Source of the DNA: BHER01 sp051652245
GTDB lineage: Bacteria > Bacillota_I > Bacilli_A > Culicoidibacterales > Culicoidibacteraceae
Assembly: GCA_051652245.1 (NCBI GenBank)
Contig: JBOFTV010000016.1
Location: 1-62,958, forward strand
Length of the DNA: 62,958 nucleotides
Direction of reading: 5' to 3'
The notes beneath the pieces are model-generated. The model made no database searches, had not been told where the DNA came from, and saw only the letters and a list, made by a program, of their open reading frames with translations. Below, one piece after another: positions 1 to 9,255 of this stretch; position 1 is the stretch's first letter, and each line of letters begins with the position of its first letter. Made by a program: the position numbers and the translations under genes.

Positions 1-436
1 CCGTTGTTGTTCCGTCACCCTTAGCATAATTATTTGTTTGTCCCGCTAAATACACCTCTCCCTGATTATCCAATAAGATTGCATTTTCTGACGAAATCGA
101 AATCGTCTCAATTTCACCAAGGACTTCCGAAGTATCACTAACTGCAAATAACGATGTCATATTCATATTAGATACCTCAGTTATTCCACGGCCTAGAACA
201 CCATTTAAATTATAACCAGAGCTTAGCACCGTCTTTTTATCATCGAGTAGAACAAGGGTTTCAGGATTCTCCCCATTCTCTTTTGACCACGTCTTTACAG
301 AGCGTACGCCCTCAATATAATTATTGTTTGTTGCCTTTGTCGGCGTATCACCAACCACAGTAAATCCTTGTAATACCAACAAAAATATAATTGTTGTTTT
401 CAAATATTTACATGCTATTTTTCTTATTTTATTCAT
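1..436 (-). CDS. Secreted RCC1-repeat protein, N-terminal part (cut by window edge)
   Basis: The reading frame runs from an ATG at 436 to the left edge without a stop, so only about 145 N-terminal residues are visible. A GGAGG ribosome binding site lies at 445-449, 8 bases from the ATG. The N-terminus (MNKIRKIACKYLK, then a hydrophobic stretch) is a signal peptide or membrane anchor. The visible mature part has the cadence of RCC1/beta-propeller repeats: residues resembling ETLVLLDDKKTVLSSGYN, then LGRG, and later AILLDNQGEVYLAGQTNN. In this family such propellers are binding scaffolds; no function can be assigned here. It lies downstream of the two-component genes on the same strand, separated by a terminator, so it is probably transcribed alone. 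Confidence 0.7.
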   Translation of the reverse strand, partial: MNKIRKIACKYLKTTIIFLLVLQGFTVVGDTPTKATNNNYIEGVRSVKTWSKENGENPETLVLLDDKKTVLSSGYNLNGVLGRGITEVSNMNMTSLFAVSDTSEVLGEIETISISSENAILLDNQGEVYLAGQTNNYAKGDGTTT

Positions 437-495
437 GTTTTCAGCCTCCATATTTTTCCATCACCAAGACATTGCTTAGAGATAGCACACTCAAT

Positions 496-542
496 ATTTT
501 AACATGACAGTAATCTAAACACTAACTTATCCATGTTAAAAT
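496..542. repeat. Perfect 11-bp inverted repeat upstream of the RCC1-like gene
   Basis: ATTTTAACATG at 496-506 is exactly inverted as CATGTTAAAAT at 532-542, with a 25-base spacer. It lies 60-106 bases upstream of the ATG at 436, where a promoter or operator of that gene should be. The spacer is too long for a simple dimer site, so it may be two half-sites or an RNA hairpin. The target protein is unknown. Confidence 0.5.
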
Positions 543-574
543 TATTAAATTACATCATCTCTTAAACAATTTTA

Positions 575-598
575 TAAAAAAAAAGCGTTGCCGCTTTA
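575..598 (-). terminator. Rho-independent terminator after the histidine kinase gene
   Basis: On the minus strand the RNA would read AAAGCG-GCAA-CGCTTT (stem 582-587 with 592-597, GNRA tetraloop) followed by a run of U. It sits 32 bases past the kinase stop codon and separates the two-component operon from the RCC1-like gene. Confidence 0.75.
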
Positions 599-629
599 AC
601 ATAATCCATACAATAATAAGAACCTTGCA

Positions 630-2000
630 CTAATTTTTATCTTGCTTTTTGAACCGCACACCCGATCTAACCCGGCTCCCAATAATATCAATAAAAAATT
701 CGCCCTGATACATTGAACTTATCTCACGCAATAAATACAAACCATTCCCACTACTACACGTCCCCTCTTTTACACCAATAAGTTCATAAGAACCTCCATA
801 TCTCTCAATCCGCTCAATATTTTCATTCGTCGTCTCATTTTCAACCACGATTGTAATAATAGTATCACGCTCAAAAATAGCACAGGCTATTTCTGTTCCA
901 ACAACTGCATAATTTATCGCATTTGAAAGTAAATTATCAAAAGTTAAGGCCATCGCCGTTTCATTAACATCAACAACTAACTTTTGGGGAACATCCACAT
1001 GCACTGATAATTCCCGTAGGGAAAGCCTACCATAAAACCCTTGCTTCACCGTCAAAAAGAGCTCAACCAAATCCACCCGATTCATACTATCCACACAAAT
1101 TGCCCCTTTTTCATCAAGCAATCGTAATATTTCATTGATCTTATTTAGCACCACTTCAGCTTTATTAGCATTTCTCTTAGCCCAAATACTCAACTCCCTA
1201 TTACCGCTTCTATTATCCTGGGCAACCTCATCATTTTCAAGAAAAAATTGGTGCAGTGGCGTTTTTAAATTATGAATAAATGCCCGGGAAACAATAACCG
1301 TATGCCGAAGTCGACCTTTTTCCTGCTCAACTTCATATTCCAATCGCGTTTGAACCTTGTTATAATTTTGAATTTTCCACTTCAATTTTTTCGCAAAAAT
1401 TCCTAGTCTGCTATTAAGACTATCATTACTACTCTCAATCTTATCAAGTTCATACAATTCTAGCCTTTTAATCGTCCGCTTGATTTTTTTAATTGGGCGA
1501 ACCAAATTATATTGAATAATCAACAATATTCCCAATGAAATTGTTACTATAATAGCAACTAGGATTGCTTGGTATGTAAACACACGCCAAATATATTCAC
1601 CATCAGAAATCTTATAAATACTATACCAAATATCATACTCCCCTTTTGGCCCCGTCAGAACCACATTTGCCTCTTCCATGACAACATGCATATTTATCAA
1701 ACCCTTACCATCAATCACTTCTAAGTTTGGCAGCGTTTCATAAATAAGTTCCTCATTATATCGGATAACTATTTCCATAGGATAGCGTTCAACCACTCTT
1801 TCAATTTTTCTTTGAACTTTGTGGTCCGTTTCCTGTTCGAGCGCATTTTTAATTCCCGCTTTGGCTGCTTCATTATAGCTGATTTTTTTTTGTGCATAAA
1901 TCATTGGCATTCTGATGACAAATAAACAAAGAATCACACTTAAAATAACCTTACCAACCACAAAGATAATTGTAACAATATTAAAACCTTTATTACTCAT
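630..2000 (-). CDS. Membrane sensor histidine kinase
   Basis: A 456-residue two-component sensor. Hydrophobic segments at about 8-30 and 143-163 bracket an extracytoplasmic sensor region of roughly 110 residues. After a linker and coiled coil (about 170-235) comes the phospho-acceptor box FIHNLKTPLHQ with His243. The ATP-binding domain shows the N box FDNLLSNAINY (Asn356, Asn360) and the G box SSGNGLYLLREI near 417-427. It should autophosphorylate on His243 and pass the phosphate to the response regulator encoded just upstream. The start ATG overlaps the regulator's stop by 8 bases, so the pair is translationally coupled. The signal sensed is unknown; an HNLKTPL box in place of the common HELRTPL is slightly divergent. 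Confidence 0.93.
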   Translation of the reverse strand: MSNKGFNIVTIIFVVGKVILSVILCLFVIRMPMIYAQKKISYNEAAKAGIKNALEQETDHKVQRKIERVVERYPMEIVIRYNEELIYETLPNLEVIDGKGLINMHVVMEEANVVLTGPKGEYDIWYSIYKISDGEYIWRVFTYQAILVAIIVTISLGILLIIQYNLVRPIKKIKRTIKRLELYELDKIESSNDSLNSRLGIFAKKLKWKIQNYNKVQTRLEYEVEQEKGRLRHTVIVSRAFIHNLKTPLHQFFLENDEVAQDNRSGNRELSIWAKRNANKAEVVLNKINEILRLLDEKGAICVDSMNRVDLVELFLTVKQGFYGRLSLRELSVHVDVPQKLVVDVNETAMALTFDNLLSNAINYAVVGTEIACAIFERDTIITIVVENETTNENIERIERYGGSYELIGVKEGTCSSGNGLYLLREISSMYQGEFFIDIIGSRVRSGVRFKKQDKN

Positions 2001-2670
2001 CCCACCTGTAACCTACTCCCCTAATAGATACTATTGCTGTCAACTTAAGTGCTCGCCTAAGGACTGATATATGGACATCCACCACACGCTCTTCCACCAG
2101 TTTTGCATCAAGCTTCCAGACTCTTTCAATCATTTCGTCCCGACTAATTAAATAGTTTTTGTTTTCAAGAAAAAGTTTAAGAATCAAAAAATCCTTATTC
2201 GCCAACATAACTTCCGCGCCATTTTTATATACTTTATGCCCTTTAAGATCCATTTTTAGGTGATTTACATTCGAAACCAAAATTTCATCTTTTATTTCCC
2301 GATATTCTAAATTTAAACTGAGAACATACTCAATTGACCTTAACAAAACATCGCGACTGATATCTTTTGTTAAATATTTGTCCACATACAACTCCAAGGA
2401 TTCTAATTCTGATGAATTTGAGGGATGACCAGTTAAAATCATCGTTGGAACCAAGGGATTTCGCCTTTTGATAAACGACATAAATTTCACCCCATCCATT
2501 CCCTCCATCATTAAATCCGAAATTACAAAATCAAACTTACTAAGTTCAAAAAGTTCTAGTGCCACAATTGGATTATAAGTCGATATGACCTCATATCCAT
2601 TACTAACCAAGAGTGATTCAAGATATGCTAGGTATTCTTCATTATCCTCTACTAATAAAATTTTTGCCAT
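1993..2670 (-). CDS. OmpR/PhoB-family response regulator
   Basis: A receiver domain at about 1-115 carries phospho-acceptor Asp52 (FVISDLMMEGMDG), acidic residues ED near position 8, switch residue Thr80 and Lys102 (YLTKD). A winged-helix DNA-binding domain occupies about 130-225 and ends in RRALKLTAIVSIRGVGYRW, the typical wing. I place the start at the ATG at 2670 (MAKILLVEDN) because the AGAGG site at 2683-2687 directly abuts the in-frame ATG at 2680-2682 but is 12 bases from this one; the longer form would add four residues. It is the cognate partner of the kinase that overlaps its 3' end. The last receiver motif is TKD instead of the usual TKP. Confidence 0.93.
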   Translation of the reverse strand: MAKILLVEDNEEYLAYLESLLVSNGYEVISTYNPIVALELFELSKFDFVISDLMMEGMDGVKFMSFIKRRNPLVPTMILTGHPSNSSELESLELYVDKYLTKDISRDVLLRSIEYVLSLNLEYREIKDEILVSNVNHLKMDLKGHKVYKNGAEVMLANKDFLILKLFLENKNYLISRDEMIERVWKLDAKLVEERVVDVHISVLRRALKLTAIVSIRGVGYRWDE

Positions 2671-2741
2671 TGCTACGCTCATCCTCTCATTTTTTTTACT
2701 TTTTCAAAAAAGTTATCTCTAATAACTAAATCTACGACATT

Positions 2742-2770
2742 ATTATACACTATTTTTAAAAAAAACTCAC
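2742..2770 (-). promoter_or_regulatory. Candidate promoter of the two-component operon
   Basis: On the minus strand a perfect TATAAT (2742-2747) lies about 70 bases upstream of the regulator start. The hexamer 17 bases further upstream is GTGAGT, a poor -35 match, so this could be an activated promoter. Confidence 0.35.
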
Positions 2771-3395
2771 ACGTTTCGCCATATTATTCATTTTTTTGAA
2801 TGCGGTTTCTCCAATTAACACAGTATGAAAAATGGATTTTAAAAACAATTTAAAAACATGTTTTACACATAAAAAAAACCTCGTAAACTCCTTTTAACTA
2901 TAGAGTTACAAGCTTTCTTAAACCGTAAAAAAACAAAAAAACAATCATCATTTTTATATTTTAAATCACCATTTTTCCGTAGATTATTACGCACTATTTT
3001 TTTTGTTCACAATGCCTTTTTTTAGAAAAAATAATTGTCGTGGGCGCCTTGACTTTCTTGTTATGTTCCTATAAAATTAGCAATTACTGGCATAAACATC
3101 GGAAAATCTAAGCTTTTAATTACTGCCCCATGATATTTAGACTTTGGACGCTTTAACCATGCTTTTTCTGATATTCTCATCCTTATTACTGATGGAAATT
3201 CTTTTTACGGTGTTACTCATTTTTTTCAAAATTCAAGATATTTCTTATAGCTTACTACAGGATATCGGCGTTTCAAATAAGGATGTACTTCCTAATTTTG
3301 CTATTTCCCACAAACTTTGGACACTCTTTATTTACACCTTCATTTTAAACCATAGTGAATCCTTTGTGTAGCTAATGTTTTTCTTATTAAAGCTA
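2771..3395. other. 625-bp intergenic stretch, no convincing gene
   Basis: Very AT-rich, with many A and T runs. The only open frame of note is on the plus strand, 3144-3371 (TTG start) or 3159-3371 (ATG start): a short hydrophobic peptide with one or two possible membrane segments but no Shine-Dalgarno site. A TTGACT at about 3049 is followed by TATAAA with only a 15-base spacer. I see no tRNA, riboswitch or repeat here. It could be decayed sequence. Confidence 0.4.
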
Positions 3396-3436
3396 AAAAA
3401 AAAAGCAACTGTCAAATTTTACTTTGCCAGTTGCCT
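3396..3436 (-). terminator. Terminator of the csoR-copA-copZ operon
   Basis: Stem GCAACTG (3405-3411) with CAGTTGC (3428-3434). On the minus strand it is followed by a run of nine T. It lies 18 bases beyond the copZ stop codon. Confidence 0.8.
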
Positions 3437-3453
3437 TAAGCTTGTTGTTTAAT

Positions 3454-3660
3454 TTAAGCGACTTCATAACCAATTTCATCAATTGCTTCAATAATTTGCG
3501 TTTTTGTGATTAAATTCTCATCATAAACGACTTCAACGCTTTTCAACTCAAGATTTACATCAGCGCTTTTGATGCCTGAACTTTCAGCTAAACCACCTTC
3601 TATTGCAGATACGCAGTGGCCACATGACATCGCTGGAATTGTTAATATAATTGTTTTCAT
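3454..3660 (-). CDS. copZ: Copper chaperone CopZ
   Basis: A 68-residue single heavy-metal-associated domain with the copper-binding motif MSCGHC (Cys13, Cys16 region) after the first beta strand and the conserved EIGYEV end. Proteins of this family carry Cu(I) in the cytosol and deliver it to the CopA ATPase. It is the last gene of the copper operon, 22 bases behind copA, with an AAAGGA site 9 bases before the ATG. The length is normal for CopZ. Confidence 0.93.
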   Translation of the reverse strand: MKTIILTIPAMSCGHCVSAIEGGLAESSGIKSADVNLELKSVEVVYDENLITKTQIIEAIDEIGYEVA

Positions 3661-3682
3661 TTAGAATCATCCTTTTCTTTTT

Positions 3683-6157
3683 TTATAATTTTGTTCCTTT
3701 TAATCTTAGTGCATTAAGGAGTACAGAAACTGAGCTAAATGCCATTGCTGCAGCTGCAAAAACGGGGTTGAGTAGCGGGCCACCAAATAAATAAAGTAGT
3801 CCTGCTGCTAATGGAATGCCAGCTGCATTATAGCCAAATGCCCAAAATAAATTTTGTTTGATATTTTTAATCGTTTTCTTACTTAATTTTATCGCTTTTG
3901 CAACATCCTCTAAGTCACTTCGCATCAAAATAATATCTGCTGATTCAATTGCCACATCTGTTCCCGTTCCAATTGCAATTCCCACATCGGCAACCGCTAA
4001 GGCTGGTGCATCATTTAAGCCATCGCCAACCATCGCCACAATCTGACCTTCTTGTTGTAACTTTTTGATCTCGATTGCTTTATCTTCTGGTAAAACTTCG
4101 GCAATTATTCGGGTAATTCCCACTTGTCTTGCTATCGCATTAGCTGTTTTAGCATTATCTCCTGTTATCATTGCAACGTTAATTCCCATAGCCTGCAGTT
4201 CCTCAATTGCCACTCTACTACTAGCCTTAACAACATCTGCCACAGCAATTATTCCAGCAATATTACCAGCAATAGCAATATACATTGGTGTTTTTCCCTC
4301 ATCTGCAAGTTTGTTTGATGTCTCCTGGAGCGATTCGATTCCAATGTTATTATCCTGCATCATCTTGCTGTTACCAATCAAGATATCTTTATCATTGATT
4401 TTCACATGGATCCCATGGCCGGGAATTGCCATGAAATATTCTAATTTAGCAAGAACTAATTGTTTTTCCACAGCGCGCTTAACAATTGCTTCACCCAAAG
4501 GATGCTCTGAATTTTGTTCTGCTGCTGCAGCCTGTTGCAGTAGCTCATCTTCTGTTATGCCATTGAGGGCAATAATATCAGTTACCTCTGGTTTTCCTGC
4601 GGTAATTGTTCCCGTTTTATCAAAAATAACCGTTTGAACACGATGTGCTTGCTCCAATGCAGCTCCACCCTTAATTAAGATACCATTTTCGGCACCCTTC
4701 CCGGTTCCAACCATAATTGCTGTAGGTGTTGCTAATCCAAGAGCACATGGACAAGCAATTACAAGAATCGTAATGAAAATTTTAAGTGAAAATCCTAAGT
4801 CTAGCGTTGCAAGATACCACATAATTCCTACAATCACAGCAATGACCACAACAATTGGGACAAAATAACCGGAAACAATATCCGCCATTTTTGCAATCGG
4901 CGCTTTTGAACCCTGAGCATCTTCGACTAATTTAATAATTTGTGCAAGTGCTGTATCCTTTCCAACTTTTGTTGCTTCAAACTGAAGACTACCATTTTTA
5001 TTGATCGATGCAGCATAGACATTGTCGCCAATTTTTTTTGATACTGGCATACTTTCGCCCGTTAGCATCGCTTCGTCAATTGCTGATTGTCCTTCAATTA
5101 TTACACCATCCACGGGAATTTTCTCACCTGGTTTTACCAAAATGATTTGTCCTGTTTCAACTTCACCAATTGGAATTTGTTGTGCCTGTCCAGCAATTAG
5201 GACAGTTGCTGTTTTTGGGGCAAGACCCATCAACTTTTTAATTGCTTCTGATGTCTTACCTTTAGAAATAGCCTCAAGGTATTTTCCTAGTAAAATTAAC
5301 GTAATAATCACACCAGCACTCTCATAGTATAAACCATCCATTGCAGCCATCGCTAAATGGCTATCAGCTAATGTGATAATCTCATAAGTTGAATACACAC
5401 TAAAAACAAGTGCTGCTGTTGTTCCAATTGCAATCAGTGAATCCATATTAGGACTACCACTAAACAAAGCCTTAAATCCGACCGTATAAAACCGGTAGCC
5501 CGCTGCAATAATTGGAATTGTCAACAGAAGTTCAACAATTGCATAACGTGACATATGTTCCATCGGCAGTAAAAATTGGGGCATTGGTAGACTGACCCAT
5601 GTAATCATTGGTGCCATTGCTATATAAAAAAGAGGAATACAGAAAATAGCGGCAACCACAAGTTTTGTTCTCAGAATTTTTAATTCTTTTTCTTTTTTTA
5701 GTGAAGCATCTTCAACATTTTCTTCTGTTTCTATTAATCTAGGAGTGTAGCCAATTTTAGTAATTACCGCCTTTATTTCCTGTAATTTTATGATGTCGCC
5801 ATCATAGCTAATTGTCGCTTTTTCTGTTGCTAAGTTAACACCTGCAGTAATAATTCCTTCGCATTTTGCTAACGCCTTTTCAATTTTTTGGGCACAGCTT
5901 GCACATGTCATTCCTTCAATGGGAATGACCACTTTCTTTTGCGTTTCCAAGACTTTTCCTTTGTACCCAATTTTAGCCATAGTTTCAATAACTTCTTCTA
6001 TTTGCACTAATTTTGGGTCATACTCTATTGCTATTTTCTCCGTAATTAAATTAACATTTATCATTTTTACTCCGGGCAATTTTTTTACGGCTTTTTCGAC
6101 TCTTTGAACGCATGACTGACACGTCATACCCTCAATATCAACTGTTTTTTTCATCAT
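3683..6157 (-). CDS. copA: Copper-exporting P1B-type ATPase CopA
   Basis: An 824-residue P-type ATPase. Two N-terminal heavy-metal-associated domains carry GMTCQSC (near residue 13) and GMTCASC (near 85). The membrane core contains the metal-translocating CPC motif (ACPCALGLATP), the phosphorylation site DKTGT, the nucleotide-binding HP (EHPLGEA) and the hinge GDGLNDAPALA. These define a Cu(I)/Ag(I) exporter in the cytoplasmic membrane. It lies 12 bases behind csoR and ahead of copZ, so sensor, pump and chaperone are co-expressed. The AGGAGG site is 8 bases from the first of two adjacent ATG codons. Length and motifs are complete. Confidence 0.96.
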   Translation of the reverse strand: MMKKTVDIEGMTCQSCVQRVEKAVKKLPGVKMINVNLITEKIAIEYDPKLVQIEEVIETMAKIGYKGKVLETQKKVVIPIEGMTCASCAQKIEKALAKCEGIITAGVNLATEKATISYDGDIIKLQEIKAVITKIGYTPRLIETEENVEDASLKKEKELKILRTKLVVAAIFCIPLFYIAMAPMITWVSLPMPQFLLPMEHMSRYAIVELLLTIPIIAAGYRFYTVGFKALFSGSPNMDSLIAIGTTAALVFSVYSTYEIITLADSHLAMAAMDGLYYESAGVIITLILLGKYLEAISKGKTSEAIKKLMGLAPKTATVLIAGQAQQIPIGEVETGQIILVKPGEKIPVDGVIIEGQSAIDEAMLTGESMPVSKKIGDNVYAASINKNGSLQFEATKVGKDTALAQIIKLVEDAQGSKAPIAKMADIVSGYFVPIVVVIAVIVGIMWYLATLDLGFSLKIFITILVIACPCALGLATPTAIMVGTGKGAENGILIKGGAALEQAHRVQTVIFDKTGTITAGKPEVTDIIALNGITEDELLQQAAAAEQNSEHPLGEAIVKRAVEKQLVLAKLEYFMAIPGHGIHVKINDKDILIGNSKMMQDNNIGIESLQETSNKLADEGKTPMYIAIAGNIAGIIAVADVVKASSRVAIEELQAMGINVAMITGDNAKTANAIARQVGITRIIAEVLPEDKAIEIKKLQQEGQIVAMVGDGLNDAPALAVADVGIAIGTGTDVAIESADIILMRSDLEDVAKAIKLSKKTIKNIKQNLFWAFGYNAAGIPLAAGLLYLFGGPLLNPVFAAAAMAFSSVSVLLNALRLKGTKL

Positions 6158-6169
6158 AATGATGACCTC

Positions 6170-6463
6170 CTACTTAATGATCTTTCCAATTGTTATCACT
6201 AATTCATCAATAACTTCACTTCTGCCATTTTTAATATCATCACTTAAGCAGCCTTTCATATGATGTTCTAACAAGATTTTACTGATTGAATTTAATGCTG
6301 ATTTGGCTGCAGAAATTTGCGTTAGGATATCATCACAGTAGCTCTCTTTATCGACCATGCCATTAATGCCCCTTATCTGTCCCTCAACACGATTTAATCT
6401 TTTCGTTAAGTCGTGCTTTAAGTTTTCGCTTCTATCAACTAGTGGCTTATTTTTTGTTCCCAT
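6170..6463 (-). CDS. csoR: Copper-sensing repressor CsoR
   Basis: A CsoR/RcnR-family all-helical repressor. From the ATG at 6463 the protein has 97 residues and shows RLNRVEGQIRGI and the Cu(I) ligands Cys43, His68 and Cys72. The spacing (25 and 4) is that of characterised CsoR proteins, which separates it from RcnR or FrmR types. The frame is open further upstream to 6541, but GGAGG 8-9 bases before 6463 and the family length favour the shorter form. It is first in the copper operon, and a palindrome at its own promoter is the probable operator, giving derepression when Cu(I) binds. Confidence 0.93.
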   Translation of the reverse strand: MGTKNKPLVDRSENLKHDLTKRLNRVEGQIRGINGMVDKESYCDDILTQISAAKSALNSISKILLEHHMKGCLSDDIKNGRSEVIDELVITIGKIIK

Positions 6464-6490
6464 CTTGTTTTCCTCCCTCTCTTTAAATAC

Positions 6491-6509
6491 TATACCCTGG
6501 TAAGGTATA
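6491..6509. promoter_or_regulatory. CsoR operator
   Basis: TATACC-CTGGTAA-GGTATA is a palindrome with the TACC/GGTA arms known for CsoR operators. It begins 3 bases downstream of the -10 box, so a bound repressor would block the transcription start. Confidence 0.75.
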
Positions 6510-6512
6510 TTA

Positions 6513-6541
6513 AGTATATGACAAATACGAAATATTATCAA
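6513..6541 (-). promoter_or_regulatory. Promoter of the copper operon
   Basis: Minus strand: -35 TTGATA (6536-6541), 17-base spacer, -10 TATACT (6513-6518). The CsoR operator follows immediately. Confidence 0.75.
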
Positions 6542-6565
6542 CCATTTTGCGCAAATAAGCTCATT

Positions 6566-8512
6566 TTACTTAACACGCCTTAACTTAGCATCTACTTTCT
6601 TCCCAATCAATAGTGGTGTTGTCTCTACTTTAAAATTACTTGTATCTAAGCTAAACCACCGTTGTGGACTAACTGTATATTTTTTAAGTAATAATTTAAG
6701 TCTTAGGACATAGCTATCAATTAGCGTCATTTTAGCAGTCCCTGCTAAAACCTGTTCAAATAAAATAAAAGTACATTCACCGACTGTTTCATGCTTATTG
6801 ACATAATATTTCTTATCATAGGGATCAATTTCACCCGTTTTTAACAACTCCAAGATTACTTTTGGTAAGAGGACACTTAAATTCATTTCAACTCTAAATC
6901 CTAAGATAAAATGAATTTTGAACACACTTTTAGGGACAATTGTATCGACTTTATAGTCCAATGTAAACGGCTTATCCGTCACCTCAATATTGACAAACCA
7001 ATAGACATTTGCTTTTTTGGGTTTGTCTGATAAAATCGAGTGCAGGATATTTTCTTCGACTGTACTATCGCTGCTAGCTTTTGTTAAATAGACCAAATTA
7101 GTGCTATATTTTGCAACTAAGACATCTGCTTGCAGCTGTTTTAGTTGTTCGATATAGGGATACACTTCAATTTCATGGCGCACACTTTCCGTAATTTTTC
7201 GGCCTCTAATCCAAATATACATAACGGCCATGATCAGTAAACCAATAAACAAAGTTATATATCCGCCATCCAAAAATTTAAAGAGATTCGCATACAGAAA
7301 CGTCCCTTCAATCAATAAATAGATGCCTAAAAAGGGGAGCACACGCCAATAAGAAATCTGCTTCACCACTAAATAGTTAGCATATAAAATCGTTGTCATC
7401 AGCATCGCAACGGTAATTGACAAACCGTATGCCGCCTCCATACTCGACGATTTTTGAAAATGAAATAAAATTGCCATACAACCAACCCACAACCAGACAT
7501 TAATTGCTGGAATATATAACTGTCCTTTAACATTTGTTGGGTACGTAATCGACAAGCGCGGAAATAAATTAAGTTTAATTGCCTCCGAAACCAAAGTAAA
7601 AGAACCCGAAATCAAAGACTGGCTTGCAATAATTGCAGCAAGCGTTGCAATTCCAATCCCCACTAATAAAAACCACCCCGGCATAATATTAAAAAAAGGA
7701 TTCCCCACCAACAGCTCTCCCTGATGCCTCAATAAAACCGCTCCCTGACCAAGATAATTTAACACCAAAGCAAGCTTAACAAAAATCCATGTATAATGAA
7801 TATTGGCTTTCCCACAATGCCCTAAATCTGAGTAAAGTGCCTCTGCTCCCGTTGTACATAAGAATACTGCACCTAAAATAATCACACCCGTTGGGCTATT
7901 AAACAGCAACCAAATACCATAATAGGGATTTAGCGCCCGTAATATCGATAAATTTTGACTCATCGCCCCTAGACCTAATAATGCTAACATTAAAAACCAG
8001 ATAAACATCACCGGCCCAAATATTTTGCCAATTTTTTCAGTTCCAAAGCGTTGAATCAGAAATAAGATACTAATAATGAAGGCGACCACGACCACAATAA
8101 TTTGTTGTGTCAATGGAAAGACTTGTTTTAGTCCCTCAATTGCTGATGTTACGGTCACGGCTGGTGTAATGATACTATCAGCAAGTAGGGCAGCACTTCC
8201 AATTATTGCTGGGAGTAACAGCCACTTTGCCTTTTTCCTTACTAGTGTATAGAGTGAAAGAATTCCGCCTTCACCATTATTGTCGGCACTTAAAATTAAG
8301 CTGACATATTTGATTGTCGTTTGCAATGTTAGTGTCCAAATAACAAGCGAGATACCACCTAAAACATAGGTTGCATCGATGATTCCTTTATTAGCATGAA
8401 TAATTGCTGACATAACATAAAGAGGGGATGTTCCAATATCCCCGTAAATAATCCCTAGTGTCATAATCAAACTAGCTAATGTAACCTTACTTAACCCCTG
8501 TTTATTTTCCAT
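6566..8512 (-). CDS. kup: Kup-family potassium uptake protein
   Basis: A 648-residue K+/H+ symporter of the KUP/HAK family. The family signature appears at the N-terminus (LGIIYGDIGTSPLYV), followed by about 12 membrane segments to roughly residue 440. A cytoplasmic C-terminal domain of about 200 residues follows. The length is typical (620-680). An AGGAGG-type site precedes the ATG. It should bring K+ into the cell. Two membrane-protein genes lie upstream on the same strand with a 30-base gap, so co-transcription is possible. No riboswitch was recognised in front of it. Confidence 0.93.
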   Translation of the reverse strand: MENKQGLSKVTLASLIMTLGIIYGDIGTSPLYVMSAIIHANKGIIDATYVLGGISLVIWTLTLQTTIKYVSLILSADNNGEGGILSLYTLVRKKAKWLLLPAIIGSAALLADSIITPAVTVTSAIEGLKQVFPLTQQIIVVVVAFIISILFLIQRFGTEKIGKIFGPVMFIWFLMLALLGLGAMSQNLSILRALNPYYGIWLLFNSPTGVIILGAVFLCTTGAEALYSDLGHCGKANIHYTWIFVKLALVLNYLGQGAVLLRHQGELLVGNPFFNIMPGWFLLVGIGIATLAAIIASQSLISGSFTLVSEAIKLNLFPRLSITYPTNVKGQLYIPAINVWLWVGCMAILFHFQKSSSMEAAYGLSITVAMLMTTILYANYLVVKQISYWRVLPFLGIYLLIEGTFLYANLFKFLDGGYITLFIGLLIMAVMYIWIRGRKITESVRHEIEVYPYIEQLKQLQADVLVAKYSTNLVYLTKASSDSTVEENILHSILSDKPKKANVYWFVNIEVTDKPFTLDYKVDTIVPKSVFKIHFILGFRVEMNLSVLLPKVILELLKTGEIDPYDKKYYVNKHETVGECTFILFEQVLAGTAKMTLIDSYVLRLKLLLKKYTVSPQRWFSLDTSNFKVETTPLLIGKKVDAKLRRVK

Positions 8513-8542
8513 CAGTTCTCCTCCTAATAAGCCAATTTTTAG

Positions 8543-9241
8543 CTAAAGTAACTGTAGTGCTTCAAAAATAACAACTGCACCTAACCCTAAAAAAATAAAG
8601 GGCGTTGCATAAATACTCAATCTAGTCATCCACTTTTTGCTTTTCTGCTCAAATGTTCGAAAAGCGGCCTTGGGAACTTTAATTGATGTGTAGTACACAA
8701 GCAACATCGGAATACTATAAATAAAACAGTACGCACCAATTAAAATTAAAGCTGCAGGCATCGCCACCTGCTGCTGCAATAATATCGCAATAAAGCCAAA
8801 ATATGGTATCGCTGTGGGAAAATCAATTATTGTTGCGCTCACCGCCAAAATAATCAGTGCTTTGGGTGTTGTCATTCTAACTAATGAATGTCTAGGCTGA
8901 CCTCCTGGGTGAGCCGTTTTTGTCAGCATGCGGCTGATAATTTTTCCAATTAAATAAAAACCATAAAGTGATAAAACAGTCCCACAAACCAGTAAAATAA
9001 TAGCTACCACATTTTGATAGTGAACAAAAATATTCGAAAAAATAAGTGAAATATACGTATAGAGGCCAAAATAAACAAGCACGCCCAAAACTAAATAAAT
9101 AACATAGGTTGCTCCAATAAAAATCACTGGATACCACTTCTTTTCCACGGTGGGAATTAAAATTAAAACAATCGCAATAATTGTCGGATTAAAACAATCT
9201 AGTAGCCCCAAAGTAATTAGTGAAATAATGACGTTTAACAT
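8543..9241 (-). CDS. Six-TM membrane protein, LysE/CcdA/GAP-like
   Basis: A 232-residue hydrophobic protein with about six membrane segments and the N-terminal motif LLDCFNPTIIAIVL. The NP motif in the first helix is shared by the LysE, CcdA/DsbD and GAP transporter superfamily. A polar loop (about 108-122) separates the two halves. I cannot name a substrate. The start is taken at 9241: GGGAGG is 8 bases from this ATG but only 2 from the in-frame ATG at 9247. It follows the 180-residue membrane protein by 14 bases and probably forms an operon with it. Confidence 0.6.
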   Translation of the reverse strand: MLNVIISLITLGLLDCFNPTIIAIVLILIPTVEKKWYPVIFIGATYVIYLVLGVLVYFGLYTYISLIFSNIFVHYQNVVAIILLVCGTVLSLYGFYLIGKIISRMLTKTAHPGGQPRHSLVRMTTPKALIILAVSATIIDFPTAIPYFGFIAILLQQQVAMPAALILIGAYCFIYSIPMLLVYYTSIKVPKAAFRTFEQKSKKWMTRLSIYATPFIFLGLGAVVIFEALQLL

Positions 9242-9255
9242 CCTCATCGCCTCCC

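Noticed and set aside
3144..3371. 75-codon plus-strand hydrophobic ORF starting with TTG
   Set aside because: No ribosome binding site, low-complexity AT-rich sequence and no recognisable family; kept only as a remark on the gap.
4065..4637. 190-codon plus-strand ORF inside copA
   Set aside because: Mirror frame of the ATPase gene; Ser/Ile/Ala-rich and without family motifs.
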